Made by a program: the position numbers and the translations under genes. Under the pieces are notes generated by a model, which saw only the letters and a program-made list of their open reading frames with translations, did no database searches and was not told the origin of the DNA. Positions 44,601-54,229 of a stretch of DNA of 64,000 bases are shown here, piece after piece. The DNA comes from Corythucha ciliata (taxonomy: Eukaryota; Arthropoda; Insecta; Hemiptera; Tingidae): the NCBI GenBank assembly GCA_038030265.1, contig CM075939.1, positions 44,869,253 to 44,933,252 of the forward strand, given 5' to 3'. Every line of letters starts with the position of its first letter. Within the stretch, counting starts at the first letter, position 1.

Positions 44601-47600
44601 GACGAAAAAGTCGGCTATTTGCAAAGTGCGCTAAATCCCTTTTTTGAAAAAAATGAGTTTGGTATATCGTTGGATTCAGAATGTCAGTGGTTTTAAGCCT
44701 GCCTTGGTATCTAGTTGCTAAGAGCATTAAAAACCCTCGAAGAAACGAGTTAAAGTTCACTCCCTGTTCCAAAAAGCGCCATATCCTGGGATTCTTGCGG
44801 TGCAAAACGCGCTAAAAACGTTCCCGCTTCAAAAGCCGCTAAAACCCTATAAGTAATATGAAGTCCAGGTGCGTACATGCAAAGGGCGCTAAATTTTACG
44901 ATTCTTGTTGTACGGCTCTTTATGTTGGCATTAAAATATGTTTTTCATCACTTTTACGCATTTCGCGTGTTTGGTTGGTCAGAATATCGCAGTAGGTGGG
45001 GGAATAGAACTACGGGCATGGATCGTCATGATGCTGATCTAAGCATATAGCGCGCGCGGAGACAGTTTATTCGCTGGATAAAAGCACTTTCCTAGTTCTT
45101 CAACTCTTATAGAGCCCTGTGAAACGTACATAATATCCTAATATTATTCAGTGCCTTCTTAGTAGTGATCATGGAGGAATCGAATAATGAGTTTATGACC
45201 AAAACATCGCGTGAAAAATCAAGAAAGCCACCGTGGCAGCCAGAAACGTGGAAGCGAAACATCGCTAAAAGAGCACGGTAAGTCTTTCGGGTTTCACATC
45301 AATTCAATTTCTTTCTGTCGCGTTTATTTAACTTGAGTATTTGGTCAATCTTTCGTAATAACTGTTCCTTGAATTCTGGAATCTGATAGAGTTTTCTTAT
45401 TATACCAGGCACAGGCCAAAATGTCTCCCGTCAAAACCAAGTTGTCAGCACAAGGAAAATAGCTCCTTCAAATGCAGCAGCCTGTCTTTGCAGGATGTTA
45501 GAAGAATTCACGAAGCATATTATAAAGATGCGACATCATTGGGACCAAAGAAACAATTTATACTGCAACACAGCGTTATTTCATCAGCCAAAAGGCGCCG
45601 GAAACTTCCTCTGGATGATGAATATGATGGAATATTGGGACAACGAGACATGGCTGTAACTAATTTCTTGCCAAGAAGACGTGCGGGTGTTGTGGACAAC
45701 GTTAAGGTTTGCCAGTCTGCCTTCTTGGAGATTTTAAACGAGAAAAAGGACCGCATTCGCCGCATCTGAAAAAAAAAGTTGGAAACTGGCTTAACCCCGC
45801 CTGAGACAAGGGGTGGAGCTCGACATGTTGAGCTAACAGCTTCCAAAGTAGCGTCAATAATAGACTGCATCAAACAGTTTAAACCTCTTCAAAGTCATTA
45901 CTGCCGGGGAAAAATCAAAATGAGGCAGTATCTTGACAGCGACCTGTCATGCAGAAAACTTTGGAGAATGTACCTAGCTGAGAAGGGGCAGCGAAATATT
46001 CCTGAAGACAACGACAATCAGTTGAACTACTGCCTTTGCTACCCAATGATGACGCCGAGCTATCACCCAACCCCCTACCGGAAGACATCGGACCTCCATT
46101 CATCTTAAAAAAGGTCAGTTCAAATACAACATTCAACGTCAATTATGAATATTTTCGTAAAGTATTCAATGAAAATTTCAATATTGGATTCGCCGCTCCA
46201 TATACTGATAGATGCTCTGCATGTATGCGGCTTGAAATTCAAATTTCTGAAGAGACAGACATAGAAAAAAAGAAACAGTTAAAAGCAGATTTGATCTGTC
46301 ACAAAAAAAAGGCTTCGGTGTTTTTTGATAAACTGAGACAAGCAGAATCAAACGAGTTGATTTTTAGCTATGACTGCCAAAAAAATCTACCATTGCCAAA
46401 AATACCGGATCAGGAAGCTTACTATAGACGTCAGCTGTACCTATATAACTTCACCATTTGCGAAGGGGTATCGACGGTACCCAGAACTATTTCAAATACG
46501 TTCAGCTACGTGTGGACAGAGGACCAATTTGCGAAAGGTTCCATTCAGATAGCGTCGGCTTTGTATCGTAGACTATGTAACTCAAACTTCGAGGGCAAGA
46601 CGGTCATAAAGTTATTCTCTGATGGCTGCGGAGGCCAGAACAAGAACACAACGGTGATATTTATGCTACAGTATTGGCTCATCCATAAAGCCCCAGCAAA
46701 TGTAACAAAAATTATCATTTATTTCCCGATTGTTGGTCATTCTTACATACCACCGGACAGAGTGTTTGGTAATTTGGAGAGGGAATTCAAAACCTTAACC
46801 GTCATTCCAAACCCCCAGTCGTACTTGGAAAATTTTGATAAATACACCACCGTCATTCATCTTGGTGAAGGCTGCGACGTTTACGATTGGAAAAAAGAAA
46901 GCGACAAAGTATTGAAAGCAGTTTCGTCGTGGCACTTTAAATTTCAAAAGTCTAAAAAAATTGTCTTAACTAAAGGGGCTACCCGAAACGTACTGGTGCA
47001 AGGAGAACCATTTTACAACTTTGAAGCAGGAGCCCCAAAAAGTGTAACGCGTCCAAAAAAATCCATACGAAACGTAAAATTGGAAAAAGTAATTAAAGGT
47101 ATTGAAGTTAAGAAAGCAAAATTGTCTGACGTTCTGAGGCTTCTAAAGTTGCACTTCGGGGAAAAGTGGGAGGAAAATCTCTCCTCATGTACTACTCGGA
47201 GGTCTTCAACGTCCAAGCATCTCTTCAAGAAGCCGGGACTGAGGAAGCAGCAGAAAACATCGTAATGGAACTCGATGTTATTGGCGATGAAGTTTTCGTT
47301 AGGACTCCGGAGAATGACGAACCAGAAGACCCGGACTTCGATTTATTCATGGACAGCGATATTGAGGAGATTATGTGACTTAGATTTAGGTGTTATTGGT
47401 TGTTCTGATCCTTTTTAATATTTTGTTACTTCGCGTCTCTCGACTTTGTTTAGCTTCTCTCTCTCTCTCTCTCTGATTTTAACAAGACCGTTTCTAATTC
47501 ACTAATAAATTTTAAGAAACGCCTTTATGTTACCATCGATCGTTTTTCATTTCATTCCCATAATACCATCAAACACTTTTCAATAAAATTACAAACGCAT

Positions 47601-47920
47601 ATTAAGCGTATTTTGCACCTGGACTATTGAAATATAGCGCATTTTGAAGCAGAAAAAAATTACAAATGGCTGAACATACAGAAGCAAACCCCGCTAAAAA
47701 TGTACTGCAATTGCAAAACGCGCTAACTCAAATGTTAAATTTTAAATATAAAATGTTCTTCGATAGGAGGTAAGGCCAAATTTCACACGGTTAAGCAGGG
47801 GATTTTTACGTTTTTTTTTTTAAAAAAAAAAGTATAATAGTTCCTAGATTACATCAAGTGCTATAAATTTTTGCCCTTTTCTACGTTTCACTTGGAAGTA
47901 CTTTAGCGCACTTTGGAAAT
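44600..47920 (+). mobile_element. probable DNA transposon with subterminal GCGCTAAA repeats
   Basis: A transposase-like pseudogene (45171-47378) is flanked on both sides by copies of a CAAA(N)GCGCTAAA word. Left: 44621, 44802, 44829 and 44880. Right: 47634 and 47899 (reverse), 47684 and 47712. A GCACCTGGAC word also faces inwards from both sides (complement near 44863; 47615). Such clustered subterminal words are typical transposase-binding sites. Terminal inverted repeats and target duplication were not pinned down, so the limits are approximate. Confidence 0.5.
45171..47378 (+). pseudogene. transposase-like protein of the DUF7869 type, broken
   Basis: Exon 1 (45171-45277) starts MEESNNEF and contains PPWQPETWKRNIAKRAR, ending in a GTAAGT donor; exon 2 starts at 45409 (phases agree). 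A Cys-rich region follows (CLPSKPSCQHKE...FKCSS), then VRRIHEAYY and NFLPRRRAGV. The core (46036-47265) has YFRKVFNENFNIGFAAPYTD then RCSACMRLE, YNFTICEGVSTVPRT and KLFSDGCGGQNKN. It continues IYFPIVGHSYIPPDRVFG and GCDVYDWK. This set I know from a widespread, uncharacterised arthropod/cnidarian family (DUF7869) suspected to be RNase H-like transposases. Lesions: TGA at 45767, a frame change at about 46006-46108, another near 47170 before YYSEVFN and an acidic tail. Confidence 0.7.
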
Positions 47921-48429
47921 TGCCTACTCTAAATATTCGTTGAAACTGTAACGAAGGGTCAAAAACACGATGAGAACAAGTAACGTCAGGAAGAAGAACG
48001 CCCAATTTTACAGCTTCTTTGGTGGTGGTGGGGGGAATCCGACTCTCCCACCCAGAAGAAGTATAGCCTCAGTACGACCCTGATCTTCAAACTATATAAT
48101 TTCTGCTCTGCAGTTCACAAAGGGCTAAAATAAAGGAACCATGTGAACTGAACTTGAATAATGTAAAGAACGCAGTGCTATCATGTGGGATCAAAAATGA
48201 GAAATTTATTTGAGACCGCTGATTTAGGGCGGGAGGGGGTGGAGTGGTGCAACTTGTAATCCATTATGACTTTGTTTTTACCAATCAATATGTGGGTTGT
48301 GAGGAACAATTTGGCGTTGAAGGTAAACTTTCACTTTGGATGTTGGGGTTTAGGTCTAATTGCGCCGTACTAATACAGCAGGCAGGACCTAAATAATTTC
48401 AAAAAAATTATATATTTTTAAATTTTTTA
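47921..48429. other. unassigned sequence
   Basis: No feature recognised; a G-tract lies near 48030. Confidence 0.35.
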
Positions 48430-49080
48430 ATTAGCCATTTTTCTCAATACTAACCGCGAAACAACGCTTCAAAACAAAAATTAGTTAATAGCAAAGTTTA
48501 GTCAAAAAGTTGCCTCGAGAAACCATGAATTGACGTTTTTTGAACATTAGCTGAGCCTGCTGAGCGATTCATCGCTGTTTTTCTCAATATCATAGCCGCG
48601 AATTATTTATTTTTCTTAATTTTAGCCACGAATGAGCGATTTATTCTGTTTTAGCCACGAATTAAAGAGCGATTTACTCTCAAAAAACTGAGAGATTCGA
48701 TCTAAAAAAAAATTTTGGGACGCAAAAATTGAGGAAAAGTGCTGATCGGTGGCTAAAACAGAGAAAAACACTAATTCACGGATAAAACCGAGGAAAATTG
48801 GTAATTAACAACACGAAAAACGCTAATAAACAGCTAAAATTGACAAAAATCAATAATAATTCACAGCTATATAACTAAGGAAAACGCGAATTTGCAACTA
48901 AAACAGAGTAAATCACTCATTACCACGCGGCTAAAACATAATAAATCGCTCATTCATGGTAAAATTGAGAAAAATCGGTGATTCGCGGCTATGATAATGA
49001 GAGAAAGCAGCGATGAATCGCCCAGCAGGCTCAGCAAATATTGAAAAAACGCCAATGAGGAAGTTTCATGGGTCAGAACT
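48430..49080. repeat. family A repeat arranged as an inverted pair
   Basis: 48515-48680 (reverse orientation, ttttagccacgaatgagcg) is matched in complement by about 48890-49080 (forward orientation). The most specific shared word is GCTGAGCCTGCTGAGCGATT at 48553 and its complement near 49026. The loop of about 200 bp is more family A sequence. A related word (ctgagcccgctgaacg) occurs at 6555. Confidence 0.75.
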
Positions 49081-49560
49081 TAGTCATAAATTTATTTTTT
49101 AAGTTTTTTTTTACGTTAAAATAGAGCATAAGTCGTGATCCGTTCGTAAAATAATCCAACAGTTAATAAATACGCGATTTTTGAAGTTTTAGGTCATTTC
49201 AAACACGCTAGCTAGCATGTTTGCGTCATAGGCGCTTTCCGAAAAAAAGTCACCTATGTAATGTAGCTGTCGAAGAGCGGTTTGTTGGGTTTCTATGCGT
49301 TATTTTCTACTAGAGCTCTCCAATAATAAAATAGTGGAGGATAAACAGATGAGCTATTTAGAGGCATGAAAAGAACAGAGAATACAACGACGATTGCGTT
49401 GCGGAAAATGTTCGTTTTGGCGGGATTTCAAATATGCCAACTTTTAGATGGATATACTGAATAAATCTGTCGCCGGTATTTTAATTAAAAATTAATTAGA
49501 CTGATATTATCCGGACGACGATGGAAGGGCATAGCCCAACACGATTCGAGTTTCGAGAAA
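49081..49560. other. unassigned sequence
   Basis: No feature recognised. Immediately before the tRNA-like gene lies GGGCATAGCCCAACACGATT (49526-49545), possibly the 3' body of a SINE in minus sense. Confidence 0.35.
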
Positions 49561-49565
49561 AAATG
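49560..49565 (-). terminator. Pol III terminator (T run)
   Basis: In minus sense a TTTTTT run starts within three bases of the tRNA-like 3' end (plus-strand AAAAAA at about 49558-49563). Confidence 0.6.
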
Positions 49566-49638
49566 GCTCCCCGGTGGGATTTGAACCCGCAACCTCTGGA
49601 TTACCAGTCTAGCACGCTGCCATTTGCGCCACGGAGAC
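49566..49638 (-). tRNA. tRNA-like gene, anticodon GGT (Thr), possibly a SINE head
   Basis: On the minus strand it folds as a 73-base cloverleaf: acceptor GTCTCCG/CGGGGAG (six of seven paired), D arm GCGC/GCGT, anticodon stem CTAGA/TCCAG around loop CTGGTAA (anticodon GGT), and T arm GCGGG-TTCAAAT-CCCAC. One mismatch sits in each of the acceptor, anticodon and T stems. The A box (TGGCGCAAATGG) and B box (GGTTCAAATCC) are good, and a T6 Pol III terminator follows at once. Animal nuclear Thr tRNAs normally read AGT, CGT or TGT, so GGT with three mismatches points to a tRNA pseudogene or the head of a SINE. Confidence 0.6.
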
Positions 49639-49689
49639 GCCTATGCGAGACGTACGCCGAGGGATAAGCTAAGCCGAACCCCACCCAGG

Positions 49690-50490
49690 TCCATTTTTTC
49701 AACGCCGCAACCACAACGCCAATTGGTGGTTAAATCAGATAAAAATGTTACTTTGTGGCTAAAATTGAGATTAATTGCTAATTCGCATGGCTATAACATT
49801 GAGAAAAAGCATTGATGAATTGCTCGGCAATTATTGGAAAACATGCCAATTCATGGTTTCACTAGGCACCTTCGTGACTAACTTTCACTACTAGCTAAAA
49901 TTGTTGTTTTTAAAGCATTGATTCGAGGATAATGTTGAGAAAAAGAGGTCATTCTCCGCTAAAACTAAGGAAAATACACCAATTCTTAAGGCAAGGAGTA
50001 CGGCGAGGTATTTGAAGGAAACTTCGCTACTAGAACAGAGAAAATGCGCTAACCATGAGTTTCTTCAGGCTATTAATACGAGGCTAAAATTGAGAAAGCG
50101 TGCAACTGTGCTAAATCTAGGGGCAAGTACGTGGCAAAACGTTTGTAAGAGTGTGAATATTCGCGGCTGATTTTGTGGAAAAGCGTTAATTAGTAAAGCA
50201 AAAATGGACAAAATTATGAATTCGCGGCTAACAAATTGGAAAATCGCGAAAACACGGCCATATAATTGAGAAAAATCGCTTCACTAATTCACGGCTAAAA
50301 TTTAGAAAATATGACAATTCGCGGATAGTGTGAGAATAAGTGCTCCTTTGCAGCTAAAATATTGAAAAAGCGTAATTCGTGGCTAAAGTGGAAAAAAAAG
50401 CACTCAGTTTCAGTATAGTGAAAAATCCAATTTTCGCGGATCAATACGAAAAAAACCCTCTAATTCCAGGCTAAAAGGACGTGACAAGCG
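49690..50490 (+). repeat. degenerate repeat family A, forward block
   Basis: Many units of about 30-34 bp: gtggctaaaattgagatta near 49755, gaggctaaaattgagaaag near 50081, gcggctgattttgtgg near 50163, gtggctaaagtggaaaaa near 50379. Confidence 0.75.
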
Positions 50491-50676
50491 CCCGTCGCTA
50501 CCCTGAGGTAAATCGCTCAAATTATCGAGTCATAAATAAGTGCAGTCATTTAGGTAACAAAAACGTGGATGTTTAATATTTTTAAAATCTACAAGTAATG
50601 CTAAGAAATACAATTAAAGCCAGGTAAGTACATTTTGACGTTAAAATAAATGTCCAACAGGGGATGTACACTTTGC

Positions 50677-50973
50677 CTAAAATCTCCCTTGAACTTGAAA
50701 ACCACCGTGCGTGTCCCTTGCACGAAAATCACCGGGTCCTTTGTACCGGTCGTGTTGAACGTAGCCACCGGCACTCCATTTCCCGTCACGGCTTCGCCAA
50801 GCGTCCTGACTAACTTTGAAACTGTCCGTTCTCATGCCGCCCTGTTTGGTTCGACTCGCTTCGGCGGTCAGTCGTGGACGGTTGTTGTCGTCGGGTGAGG
50901 GGGCGGCAAAGGCAACCGCTGCTAGGTAACAGACGGCGAGAATGAGAGTTGCAATAGCGACGGAGGAGCGCAT
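50677..50973 (-). CDS. secreted glycine-rich antibacterial-type peptide
   Basis: 98 residues on the minus strand. A clear signal peptide (MRSSVAIATLILAVCYLAAV, then AFA, cleavage near residue 23-24) is followed by a short acidic stretch and a basic, Gly-rich mature part. That part contains RPRLTAEASRTKQGG, SQDAWRSRDGKWSAGGYVQH and DTHGGFQVQGRF, with no cysteine. Small cysteine-free Gly/Arg-rich mature peptides ending in GGF...F are typical of the attacin/coleoptericin/hymenoptaecin-type insect antibacterials, but I cannot assign one named family. The ATG follows an intron in the leader and the TATA box lies about 200 bp upstream. It is the most gene-like locus here and shows no lesion. Confidence 0.75.
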   Translation of the reverse strand: MRSSVAIATLILAVCYLAAVAFAAPSPDDNNRPRLTAEASRTKQGGMRTDSFKVSQDAWRSRDGKWSAGGYVQHDRYKGPGDFRARDTHGGFQVQGRF

Positions 50974-50981
50974 TTTTCAGA

Positions 50982-51078
50982 CTGAAATAGAAGAATAAAT
51001 AAATTTAGCGGAACAGTTATTGGCTTTCCGAAACATTTGAACAGTAAGTGGTTTATGTTAAATACAATTGATCATTAC
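50982..51078 (-). other. leader intron of the peptide gene
   Basis: Donor ACAG|GTAATG at 51079/51078 and acceptor TTCTATTTCAG|TCTG at 50982/50981 give a 97 bp intron in the 5' leader, eight bases before the ATG. The leader exon runs from about 51155 to 51079. Confidence 0.55.
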
Positions 51079-51177
51079 CTGTTATTGAATCAATTGGATC
51101 AACTGATAATAAAATACGACTATTCGCACCAAGGAAGCTTCCAAAAAGACTGCATACGCCAATTCAACAATGATTCC

Positions 51178-51187
51178 CTTTTATACA
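51178..51187 (-). promoter_or_regulatory. TATA box of the peptide gene
   Basis: In minus sense GTATAAAAGG, about 25-30 bases before a GCAGTC start-like word near 51152. Spacing to the leader exon is right for a Pol II core promoter. Confidence 0.6.
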
Positions 51188-51189
51188 GT

Positions 51190-51929
51190 TTTTGCGACCA
51201 TTAGATTAACACGTTTCCAGTTATTTACCCGTTAGTATAAACACTGTAAAACCCCGATGGGTTTTACGGTGCAGTTTCCTTTCCACGTCATTCTTCCCGC
51301 GATCACTCCTCACCGTCATCTCTTCCATTCGGCGAGACTCTTTTGCTTCTTTCTTTCCTTGTTATTGGGATAATCCATGCACCTTGAGGTTTGCAACCTT
51401 TTTTTTTTATTGAATAATGATTATCACACTCCTTTCTTCTCTTCTTCACTATCCCCGACCTTCCCCTGTGCTAATCCCCGACCTTTTCTAAGAAACAATC
51501 TATTCATTTATTTTTAACGCTGTTGAACATAAATTGATATTTTTCAAAGTTAAATCCCCCCCCCCTTCCAGGCAATATAATATCTTGTTCACCACAGGGG
51601 GTTCTCTGTGTACAGTATACAATTTGAGGGGGGAAGAATTTCATATCCGGATGAAGCCATTTTACGGCGAATTGACTGTAATGTCGCATTGGCAATAATA
51701 ATTATATTCTTCCAAATCATTCAATGAAACGTATAATCACGTTCAAGCGAAATGATTGCTTTACAATTTTGCTTATTTTCCCCGTAAAATTTAGTGATTT
51801 CACCGCTGTTTATGGTCTTAAACGTGCAGTTTTGCGACAATCTAGTCATGGGCTTAGCCAGCCCATGATCAAGAGGTGGGAAGCCAGCCAGGCACACGGA
51901 TTCAGAGTTTGGGGGGGGGGGGGTCAAGT
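51190..51929. other. upstream region of the peptide gene, otherwise unassigned
   Basis: Apart from the motifs listed, nothing recognised. C-tracts lie near 51560 and a T-tract near 51402. Confidence 0.35.
51367..51376. promoter_or_regulatory. possible kappa-B-like site
   Basis: GGGATAATCC, about 190 bp upstream of the TATA box, approximates the Rel/NF-kB sites that drive insect immune peptides. GGGAATCATT just after the TATA box (minus sense, near 51170-51179) is a second weak candidate. Motif-only inference. Confidence 0.3.
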
Positions 51930-52388
51930 CTTGAGAAAAACTGCTCGTTCGCGGATGAAATCCATGAAAACGACATTTTCCGACTAGCACTGAGCGAAAA
52001 CACCCATTCACGGCTAGAATTGAAAAATAGCGCTGATTCACGTTGAATTTGAGATATAAATCTGCTCATTGTTCGCGGTTGAAATTGAGAAAACACGCCA
52101 ATTTGCGGTTTCACGATCCAAAGTCCGGGCCGAAATTAAGAAAATGCGCTAACTCACGGTTTACAGTGCTGTTTTCACGGCTAAAATTAACAAAATAAAT
52201 TGCGCGTTCAATGTAGAATTGCGAAAAATCGTTCATTTGCGGCTAAAATTGAGAAATGGAGCTCATTCACGCAGGTAAAATTGAGAAAAGGCACCAGTTC
52301 GTGGTTTCTCAAACCAACATCTCGGTGAACATTGCGAAAAAGTGATAATTGACTGTTTTTATACATTTATAGTATAGCAAGTTTGAGG
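51930..52388 (+). repeat. degenerate repeat family A, forward block
   Basis: Clear units: acggctagaattgaaaaat near 52011, gcggttgaaattgagaaaa near 52075, gcggctaaaattgagaaat near 52239, gtaaaattgagaaaagg near 52275. Confidence 0.75.
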
Positions 52389-53294
52389 GTACAATCGAGA
52401 AAGAGGGCGCACACATTCTTGAAAAAGTTATTATTTTCGGCTAAAATTAAGGCACATTGAGGAAAACATCTATTTTAAGGTTCGCGATGCAACGTCCGGA
52501 TCAAAATTAATGAAATTCGTTAACATGAGTATTGTGTGGACCTTTTCACGGCTGAAATTTGAAGGTGGGAATTGCTCATGGCAGAATTGAGATTAAAGCA
52601 CGAATTTGCGGCTAAAATTGAGGGAAAAGGAATTGGCAAAATTGTCACAGAATTTTTTTGATTATAGTGTAATTGTCGTGGCTAAAATTGAGAAATAGCG
52701 TTCATTCACAGGTTACATTGGGGAAAAACTGTTCTTTTGCGGCTGAAATTGAAAGAACGCACCTAATCGCGGTTTGTAGGTGAAGCCCAGTGCTGGCCGT
52801 AATTAAAATAGTAAATCAAAAATGCATTATTTCACAGTTTTTTGAGACCTTTATACGGTTAAAATAAAGAAAATAGGCTATAGTTCGAGTTAGAATTGAG
52901 AAAAAGCACTCAGTTTCACCTAAAATTAAAGAAAAACGTCAATTTGACGCTACAAATAGTGCTCATTCATGAATTAACTGGGGAAGGGGGGATTCTGTGC
53001 AACTCCTCTTGAGGAAAAACTGGATCCACCTCGCATGTGGACAGATTCACTGGCGAAAATAACAGATGAACCATTGCCTTTTTTCAGGCTTCTAACAGGA
53101 TCTGGAGGTTAGAATCGCGTCAATTCACGGTCATCAGAGACTAAATTTGCACAGAAACGGCCACTATCCGTCAAAAAATAAATATCTGCTGGGCACCTGT
53201 CGTTTGTAGCCTTCTATTCTGGATTTTATGTCGAAAAATTGAAACTTCTCTCCCTCCCACCCCGGAAAGTGATTATTTTGGAGCTAAACTTTAA

Positions 53295-53431
53295 GGCCCG
53301 TATTTATGAACGTTACTTGAAGCTTCCTCGAGTCAAGGAACCATTGAGAACAGTTTGATAACAATAAAAACATCTGTTTTAATGAATTTCAAGGGTTCCT
53401 TAATGTCAAGGAACGTTCATAAATACGGACA
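53295..53431. mobile_element. 137 bp MITE with proven empty site
   Basis: Ends GGCCCGTATTTATGAACG and TGTCCGTATTTATGAACG (complement of the right end). TAA is duplicated at 53292-53294 and 53432-53434. Copies 2 and 3 of the surrounding repeat read CTTTAAATTTTAGAC straight through (56053; 63479-63493 reversed), i.e. one TAA and no insert. PIF/Harbinger-type target. Confidence 0.9.
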
Positions 53432-53539
53432 TAAATTTTAGACTTGAGACGGTAAACAGAGCAGGCAGTTTCTCTCCCACCATAAGTCTGTATGCCCCAG
53501 CAGGCTAAACACGATTTGAGCTAACCCAAACACACGAAA

Positions 53540-53765
53540 TTGCGCGTCGAACCTTGCGAAAATGGGGTTTTAGTGCGAAAAATCAGCAATATCGGTTTCC
53601 AAGTTATGCCGACGCTCGAAATCGGGTTGTCAGTAACAAACATCCGCGAAATTGTGATTTTTGGTGAAACCGATGTGCGAAAATGTGTTGTTTTTTTAGT
53701 GAGAAAAATCCGCAAAATATGTTTTATGGAGCGAAATATAATAAATTTGTGTTTCTGTTAGCCAG
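53540..53765 (+). repeat. degenerate repeat family F (inside repeat X)
   Basis: Units of the form GCGAAAATGGGGTTTTAGTG / GCGAAAAATC with cgaaatcgg and cggtttcc words, roughly 30-40 bp apart. The same block is in copy 3 at 63160-63395, reversed, and absent from copy 2. Confidence 0.5.
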
Positions 53766-53786
53766 ATCAGGGAAGATATTTTGCGA

Positions 53787-53998
53787 ATTTTTGGGGTAGG
53801 CAGCTGCCCCACGAAATCTGCGTTTTTCACAACTGCCCACCCCTGCCACCCGCTGGCTACACCCATGTATCTAGTGCCGAACTGTCATTTTACGGGTATT
53901 TAGCCACATGGGCGTAGCCAGAGGGGGGCAGGAATAAACATCTGCCCTCGCCTAGACTCGAAAGCGCAGATATAGTGAGGCAGCTCCCCACCACTAGA
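53787..53998. repeat. palindromic end of repeat X
   Basis: GGGGTAGGCAGCTGCCCC to GCTGGCTACACCCATG (53788-53874) is followed, after about 33 bp, by its degenerate complement from CATGGGCGTAGCCAGAGG to GAGGCAGCTCCCC (53908-53992). Two repeat-X-type ends therefore face each other. Confidence 0.7.
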
Positions 53999-54229
53999 TA
54001 AATTGTGAAAGTTCAGGATAACCACATTTTATCGCTATAATAATAATTATTAATAATAATATTAAAAATAATTTATCGCTAATGAATAAATAAATTTCAA
54101 TAATTTTTGTTGCTCACAAAACGAACTTTGCAAGGGTGAAATAATTCAAAGACCAATTTCCCTGCAATTTTCGCAGATCTGACTCATCTATAAAGCAAAT
54201 CGATGTTGCTTCTCTGTAAAAACACCTCA
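53999..54229. other. unassigned spacer
   Basis: AT-rich, with a TAATAATAATAT-type run near 54040; nothing else. Confidence 0.35.

Larger units (their letters stand above)
52389..53880 (+). repeat. interspersed repeat X, copy 1
   Basis: Shares 52389-53549 with copy 2 (55153-56173), and about 52765-53880 with copy 3 (63043-64000, reversed). Landmarks: GATGCAACGTCCGGATCAAA (52486), CACGGTCATCAGAGACTAAA (53127), CACCATAAGTCTGTATG (53478), and the end word CTGGCTACACCCATGTA (53860). It includes family A-like and family F units but no conserved ORF. A MITE (53295-53431) interrupts this copy only. Confidence 0.85.
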
